Below, in pieces: positions 6,447 to 9,356 of a DNA stretch of 9,356 nucleotides. The DNA is from Gammaproteobacteria bacterium (GTDB taxonomy: Bacteria; Pseudomonadota; Gammaproteobacteria; UBA6429; Thiohalophilaceae), in assembly GCA_024641445.1 (NCBI GenBank), contig JAHEDA010000079.1, positions 1-9,356 of the forward strand, read 5' to 3'. The notes below the pieces were generated by a model, which saw only the letters and a program-made list of their open reading frames with translations, searched no databases and had not been told where the DNA came from. How positions within the stretch are numbered: the first letter of the stretch is position 1; each line of letters starts with the position of its first letter. The position numbers and the translations under genes were made by a program.

Positions 6447-7982
6447 CTATCCGCTTATGGATGCGGCAATTAAGTGTTGGCGATCCAGGCTACGATAACC
6501 AATGGCCTCGCTCAGGTGCTGGGTCTGTATCGTCTCGCTGTGGGTCAGGTCGGCGATGGTCCGGGCGATCTTCAGGATGCGATGATAGGCCCGGGCTGAT
6601 ATTCCGAGACGGTGAATGGCCTGGGTAAGGAGTTCACGATCCTGTTGACCTAATTGGCAGTAACGATCGACCTGTCGATTGTCGAGCTGCGCATTAGCTC
6701 GGCCTGCACGCGCTAACTGGAGTTCGCGTGCGGCGCAGACACGTTGTCCTACGATCTCGGTCGTGGTGGTGTGGGTGTCCTTGCCCGTCTGCGGCAGGAC
6801 TTGAGTTGGTAAGCTCGGGACCTCGACGTGCAGGTCGATCCGATCCAGGAGCGGGCCCGAAATTCGATTGCGATATCGTTGGACCTGATCGGGTGTACAG
6901 CGACAGCGTCCACTCGGGTGACCAAGGTAGCCGCACGGGCAGGGATTCATGGCCGCGACGAGCTGAAAGCGCGCCGGAAACGTCGCTTGGCGTGCCGCGC
7001 GTGAGATGACGATCTCACCTGATTCAAGCGGTTCACGCAGCACCTCCAGCACCCGGCGATCAAATTCCGGTAACTCATCCAGAAACAACACGCCGTTTTG
7101 GGCCAGGCTGATCTCGCCCGGCCGTGGCACGCTACCACCCCCCACCAGCGCCACGCCCGATGCAGTATGGTGCGGGCTGCGGAAGGGGCGTTGGCGCCAC
7201 TTGCTGAAATCGAAACCCTGATCGCTAATGGAGTAGATCGCGGCGGTCTCCAGGGCCTCGGTCTCGCTCAGGGGTGGCAGGATACCGGGCAGTCGGGATG
7301 CGAGCATGGTCTTTCCGGTACCGGGTGGGCCAATAAACAAGAGGCTGTGTCCCCCGGCAGCGGCGATCTCCAGGGCGCGCTTGGCCTGATACTGTCCATG
7401 TACCTCACTCAAATCGGGCAGGTCGATTGCGCGTACCGGTGTGGGTGCCTGCTTGGCCAAGGGTAGGGCTTGTGTACCCGTGAGATGAGCCAAAACCTCC
7501 AGCAGATGTTTGGCGGCATAAACGTGTCCGGGGTAGGCCAAAGCGGCCTCGGCGGCATTTTCCCACGGGACGATCAGGCTGCGTTGCATCGCCTTGGTCT
7601 GGAGCGCGGCGGGGAGCGCCCCCTTGATGGGGCGGAGTTGTCCACTCAGGGCCAGCTCCCCCAGGAATTCATAATCGGCGAGAGAGTTGAGTTGTATCTG
7701 GCCAGAGGCGGCGAGCATACCGATGGCGATAGCGAGGTCAAAGCGGCTGCCCTCCTTCGGGAGATCGGCTGGGGCGAGATTGATGGTGATGCGACGGGCG
7801 GGGATTTCGTACTGCGCATTCTGCAGGGCCGCCCGAACCCGGTCCTTACTCTCCTTGACCTCGGTCTCGGGGAGTCCAACGATAGAGAGTCCGGGCAGGC
7901 CATTTGCCAGGTGTACCTCGACACTGATGAGTGGGGCCTGGATGCCGGATTGGGCGCGGGTGAAAACAGTGGCGAGTGACAT
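6447..7982 (-). CDS. comM: ComM/YifB family AAA+ ATPase (Mg-chelatase-like), branch migration helicase
   Basis: This 511-residue cytoplasmic protein is a full-length YifB/ComM. In naturally transformable bacteria ComM is a hexameric helicase that promotes branch migration while incoming DNA is recombined into the chromosome. The N-terminal ChlI/Lon-like domain is clear (GLPGLSIVGLPETEVKESKD at 28-47, INLAPADLPKEGSRFDLAIA at 67-86). The AAA+ core has Walker A GPPGTGKT (218-225) and Walker B VLFLDE (298-303), with RSPHHTAS between. The typical cysteine pairs NPCPCG and GRCRC (C348, C350, C360, C362) may bind zinc. The C-terminal helical domain ends in HLSEAIGYRSLD. GGAAAGGA a few bases upstream of the ATG serves as ribosome binding site. 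It is the first gene of the leftward run. Its presence alone does not prove competence, since the gene is widespread. Confidence 0.96.
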   Translation of the reverse strand: MSLATVFTRAQSGIQAPLISVEVHLANGLPGLSIVGLPETEVKESKDRVRAALQNAQYEIPARRITINLAPADLPKEGSRFDLAIAIGMLAASGQIQLNSLADYEFLGELALSGQLRPIKGALPAALQTKAMQRSLIVPWENAAEAALAYPGHVYAAKHLLEVLAHLTGTQALPLAKQAPTPVRAIDLPDLSEVHGQYQAKRALEIAAAGGHSLLFIGPPGTGKTMLASRLPGILPPLSETEALETAAIYSISDQGFDFSKWRQRPFRSPHHTASGVALVGGGSVPRPGEISLAQNGVLFLDELPEFDRRVLEVLREPLESGEIVISRAARQATFPARFQLVAAMNPCPCGYLGHPSGRCRCTPDQVQRYRNRISGPLLDRIDLHVEVPSLPTQVLPQTGKDTHTTTTEIVGQRVCAARELQLARAGRANAQLDNRQVDRYCQLGQQDRELLTQAIHRLGISARAYHRILKIARTIADLTHSETIQTQHLSEAIGYRSLDRQHLIAASISG

Positions 7983-8018
7983 ATATCCTTTCCGTGGATA
8001 GATGGTGATCCTGTCCCG

Positions 8019-8047
8019 ACTCTACTGGCTGAATTCGGCAAAAGCAA
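8019..8047 (-). promoter_or_regulatory. Possible sigma-70 promoter for comM
   Basis: On the - strand, TTGCTT (8042-8047) and TAGAGT (8019-8024) are separated by exactly 17 bp, about 37 bp upstream of the comM start codon. Each hexamer matches only part of the consensus, so this is a weak candidate supported mainly by spacing and position. Confidence 0.3.
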
Positions 8048-8195
8048 GTTGGGTGAGCAGTAATGGTTAGCGAGAAAAGGGCTTAAATCGCCATGTATTC
8101 CTCAAGTTGATCGCGAGTATGCCGATACATTCAGCTTAGTAATTTTTTGTCACCTCGTTTTCATCATTCATCACACTTGCAAAGGGAATACACAC

Positions 8196-8810
8196 ATGAA
8201 GAGATTCATTCTTGTCCTATCCACCGTTGGCGTTATGGCGGCCGCTGCACCTGCGGTACAGGCAAAAGACGGCACCAGCTATTCTGCCGCGCTGCTCAGT
8301 AATTATATCTTTCGTGGCCTGACCCAGACCAAAGATGGTTTGGCGCTCCAGGGTACCGCCGAGATGGCCAAGGGGGATCTGACCCTAGGTGGTTTTGCCT
8401 CGAATGTGGATGATGCTGGTGCCTCTGCAGTTGAGGTAGACCTGTACGGTAGCTATTCATTCGGCAAGGTGGCGGTGGGCGGTATTTATTACTACTACAC
8501 AGGTAGCAACTTGAAGGCCGTCACCGAGATCAACGTCTCCGGTTCAATCAGTGATGTTGACCTGAAGGCCTCTTACAACCCGGATTCAGCCAACACCTAT
8601 ACCTATGTCGAGGCGGCCTACAAGATGGGATTGTCGAAGGGACTCAATCTGAACCTGCATGGTGGTGTGAATTCTGCGAAGACAGCCACCACGACCGATT
8701 TCCTGGTGGGGGTCAGCGGTGAGTTCAAAAAGTTCGATTGGGCGGTAGCCGTTACCAATGAGACGAATGCCGGTTCCAAGGCCTTTGCCTCAGTCAGCAA
8801 GTCATTCTAA
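8196..8810 (+). CDS. TorF family putative porin (gcw_chp type), exported
   Basis: This 204-residue protein has a clear Sec signal peptide (basic MKRF, a hydrophobic core, and likely cleavage after Ala23 in AVQA before KDG). The mature part is rich in alternating hydrophobic, Tyr, Gly and Ser residues, as in outer-membrane beta strands, and ends in Phe (SKSF), the usual C-terminal mark of an outer-membrane barrel. The segment beginning SYSAALLSNYIFRGLTQTKD near the mature N-terminus is the hallmark of the TIGR02001/TorF group, which is thought to form porins of unknown substrate. AAAGGGA about ten bases before the ATG is a good ribosome binding site. The gene stands alone between comM (divergent) and ubiK (convergent) with its own terminator. 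Members are often found near glnK-amtB, in line with the sigma-54 site to the right. No confident promoter was seen in the 213 bp upstream. Confidence 0.85.
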   Translation: MKRFILVLSTVGVMAAAAPAVQAKDGTSYSAALLSNYIFRGLTQTKDGLALQGTAEMAKGDLTLGGFASNVDDAGASAVEVDLYGSYSFGKVAVGGIYYYYTGSNLKAVTEINVSGSISDVDLKASYNPDSANTYTYVEAAYKMGLSKGLNLNLHGGVNSAKTATTTDFLVGVSGEFKKFDWAVAVTNETNAGSKAFASVSKSF

Positions 8811-8825
8811 TTTCTCTCACTCTGC

Positions 8826-8865
8826 ACAGGCCGGGTCCCGCGTGGTCCCGGCCTGTCGCATTTTT
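8826..8865 (+). terminator. Intrinsic terminator of the TorF-like gene
   Basis: A perfect 10 bp stem (ACAGGCCGGG at 8826-8835, CCCGGCCTGT at 8847-8856) with an 11-base loop is followed by CGCA and five T (8861-8865). It begins 15 bp after the stop codon. There is no T run on the opposite side, so it should act only on rightward transcription. Confidence 0.9.
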
Positions 8866-8949
8866 GTGGTCGGCCCATCCTGCCGGGTGAGCGGCAAAGA
8901 TTGTTATTGAATGGGAATAATTCTGCCGAGTTTCGGTGGCCAGGTGATA

Positions 8950-9204
8950 TCAGGCCTGTCGTGAGGGCGCAGGGGATTCCAGTTCTGCCAGACGTTTTTC
9001 CAGTTTTTCGAGCTTTTCACGACTGCGTTCCAGCAAGGCACGTTGTACCTCAAATTCCTCGCGGGTCACCAGATTCAGGCGCTTGAGGGCCTGCGTCAGC
9101 AGGCTCTGGAGGTTTTTCTCAAAATCTGCACGCAGGTGCTCGGCGTTGCCCGGCAGGCTATCGCGTACTTGTGCGAACAGGTCATCAAAGAGTTGTCTCT
9201 GCAT
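8950..9204 (-). CDS. ubiK: Ubiquinone biosynthesis accessory factor UbiK (BMFP family)
   Basis: This 84-residue protein matches UbiK (formerly YqiC), a membrane-associated helper that binds UbiJ and promotes ubiquinone synthesis under aerobic conditions. The amphipathic N-terminal helix (LFDDLFAQVRDSLPG, 5-19), the signature LVTREEFEVQ (45-54) and the C-terminal coiled coil of Arg/Glu/Leu heptads (about 51-77) all fit. It is slightly shorter than the 96-residue E. coli protein, lacking some of the tail. The ATG at 9204 aligns with the family N-terminus, and no ATG or GTG was found just upstream in frame. There is no recognisable ribosome binding site before it, and a promoter-like -10 box lies only 8 bp upstream, so its mRNA may be leaderless. 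It faces the TorF-like gene tail to tail. Confidence 0.9.
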   Translation of the reverse strand: MQRQLFDDLFAQVRDSLPGNAEHLRADFEKNLQSLLTQALKRLNLVTREEFEVQRALLERSREKLEKLEKRLAELESPAPSRQA

Positions 9205-9211
9205 GGCGTAG

Positions 9212-9240
9212 AGTATAGGGGCAGTTCGAATGCCTGTCAG
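9212..9240 (-). promoter_or_regulatory. ubiK: Sigma-70-type promoter of ubiK
   Basis: On the - strand, CTGACA (9235-9240) and TATACT (9212-9217) are separated by 17 bp, each matching the consensus at five of six positions. The predicted transcription start, about 6-7 bases past the -10 box, falls at about 9205-9206, right before the ubiK ATG at 9204. Confidence 0.6.
9220..9234. promoter_or_regulatory. Short dyad GGCA-N7-TGCC in the ubiK promoter spacer
   Basis: An inverted repeat GGCA GTTCGAA TGCC fills most of the 17 bp spacer between the ubiK -35 and -10 boxes and lies about 63 bp upstream of the start predicted for the sigma-54 promoter. It could be an operator or an activator site. It only loosely resembles the NtrC consensus GCAC-N7-GTGC, so the binding protein is unknown, and short dyads also occur by chance. 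Confidence 0.3.
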
Positions 9241-9263
9241 TGGTTATCCAATCGGATTGAAGT

Positions 9264-9279
9264 TGGTATGTGCCTTGCA
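9264..9279 (+). promoter_or_regulatory. Sigma-54 (RpoN) promoter facing right, out of the window
   Basis: The sequence TGGTATGTGCCTTGCA fits the RpoN consensus TGGCACG-N4-TTGCW at all positions except two C-to-T changes. The invariant GG (9265-9266) and GC (9277-9278) have the exact -24/-12 spacing. Transcription would start near 9290. In many gammaproteobacteria the P-II gene glnK and the ammonium transporter gene amtB lie beside ubiK under nitrogen control, so these are the likely targets beyond the right edge. That assignment is inference. Confidence 0.65.
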
Positions 9280-9356
9280 ATAAGCCATTTATGGATGGAT
9301 TTCGACAATTCTTTGGCGGGTTGTTATGGCCCCTGCTGGGCATGATGTGTATGGGT

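Noticed and set aside
7470..7979. 169-codon open frame on the + strand opposite comM
   Set aside because: It is antisense to the conserved N-terminal domain of ComM and shows no domain features of its own.
8881..8896. Small hairpin TGCCG-N6-CGGCA between the TorF terminator and ubiK
   Set aside because: The stem is only 5 bp and there is no T run on either side, so it is not a credible terminator for ubiK.
9291..9356. Frame open to the right edge from an ATG at 9291 (MDGFRQFFGG...)
   Set aside because: Only 22 codons are visible, with no ribosome binding site, and the ATG coincides with the predicted sigma-54 start. A real gene may begin at a later in-frame ATG or beyond the window, but this cannot be supported here.

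Overview
The window looks like chromosomal DNA from a gammaproteobacterium, most likely of the Chromatiales/Ectothiorhodospiraceae type. The reasons are moderate GC, a ComM (YifB) protein, a gcw_chp/TorF-type putative porin, a UbiK, and a sigma-54 promoter beside ubiK in the place where many gammaproteobacteria carry glnK-amtB. This placement is inferred from gene content and synteny only. No rRNA, tRNA, CRISPR array or insertion sequence was seen.

Left part (1-3823, + strand) is a compact operon-like block. It holds the C-terminal part of a sodium:solute symporter (cut by the window edge), an unlisted 40-residue single-membrane-segment protein joined to it by an ATGA overlap, a divergent aspartate carbamoyltransferase-like enzyme overlapping the small gene by 7 bp, a short spacer made of heptamer repeats, and a 671-residue asparagine-synthase-family amidotransferase. 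The carbamoyltransferase keeps the carbamoyl-phosphate site, but the two positions equivalent to the E. coli aspartate contacts Arg229 and Gln231 are alanines, so its acceptor is probably not aspartate. A carbamoyltransferase plus a glutamine-dependent amidotransferase is the chemistry needed to make N-alpha-carbamoyl-glutamine 1-amide, an osmolyte known from halophilic Ectothiorhodospira. This is proposed as a hypothesis, with the symporter as a possible solute importer.

Middle part (3910-7982, - strand) holds comM, then a membrane-bound hybrid histidine kinase (HisKA-HATPase-receiver-Hpt), then a DUF2835 protein whose start lies 2 bp after the kinase stop. The run ends in a convincing intrinsic terminator. 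The kinase has no response regulator gene beside it.

Right part (7983-9356) holds a TorF-like outer-membrane protein on the + strand with a strong terminator, then ubiK on the - strand. The ubiK promoter-like sequence sits so close to the start codon that the mRNA would be leaderless or nearly so. A near-consensus sigma-54 promoter at 9264-9279 fires rightward out of the window, probably toward nitrogen-regulated genes.
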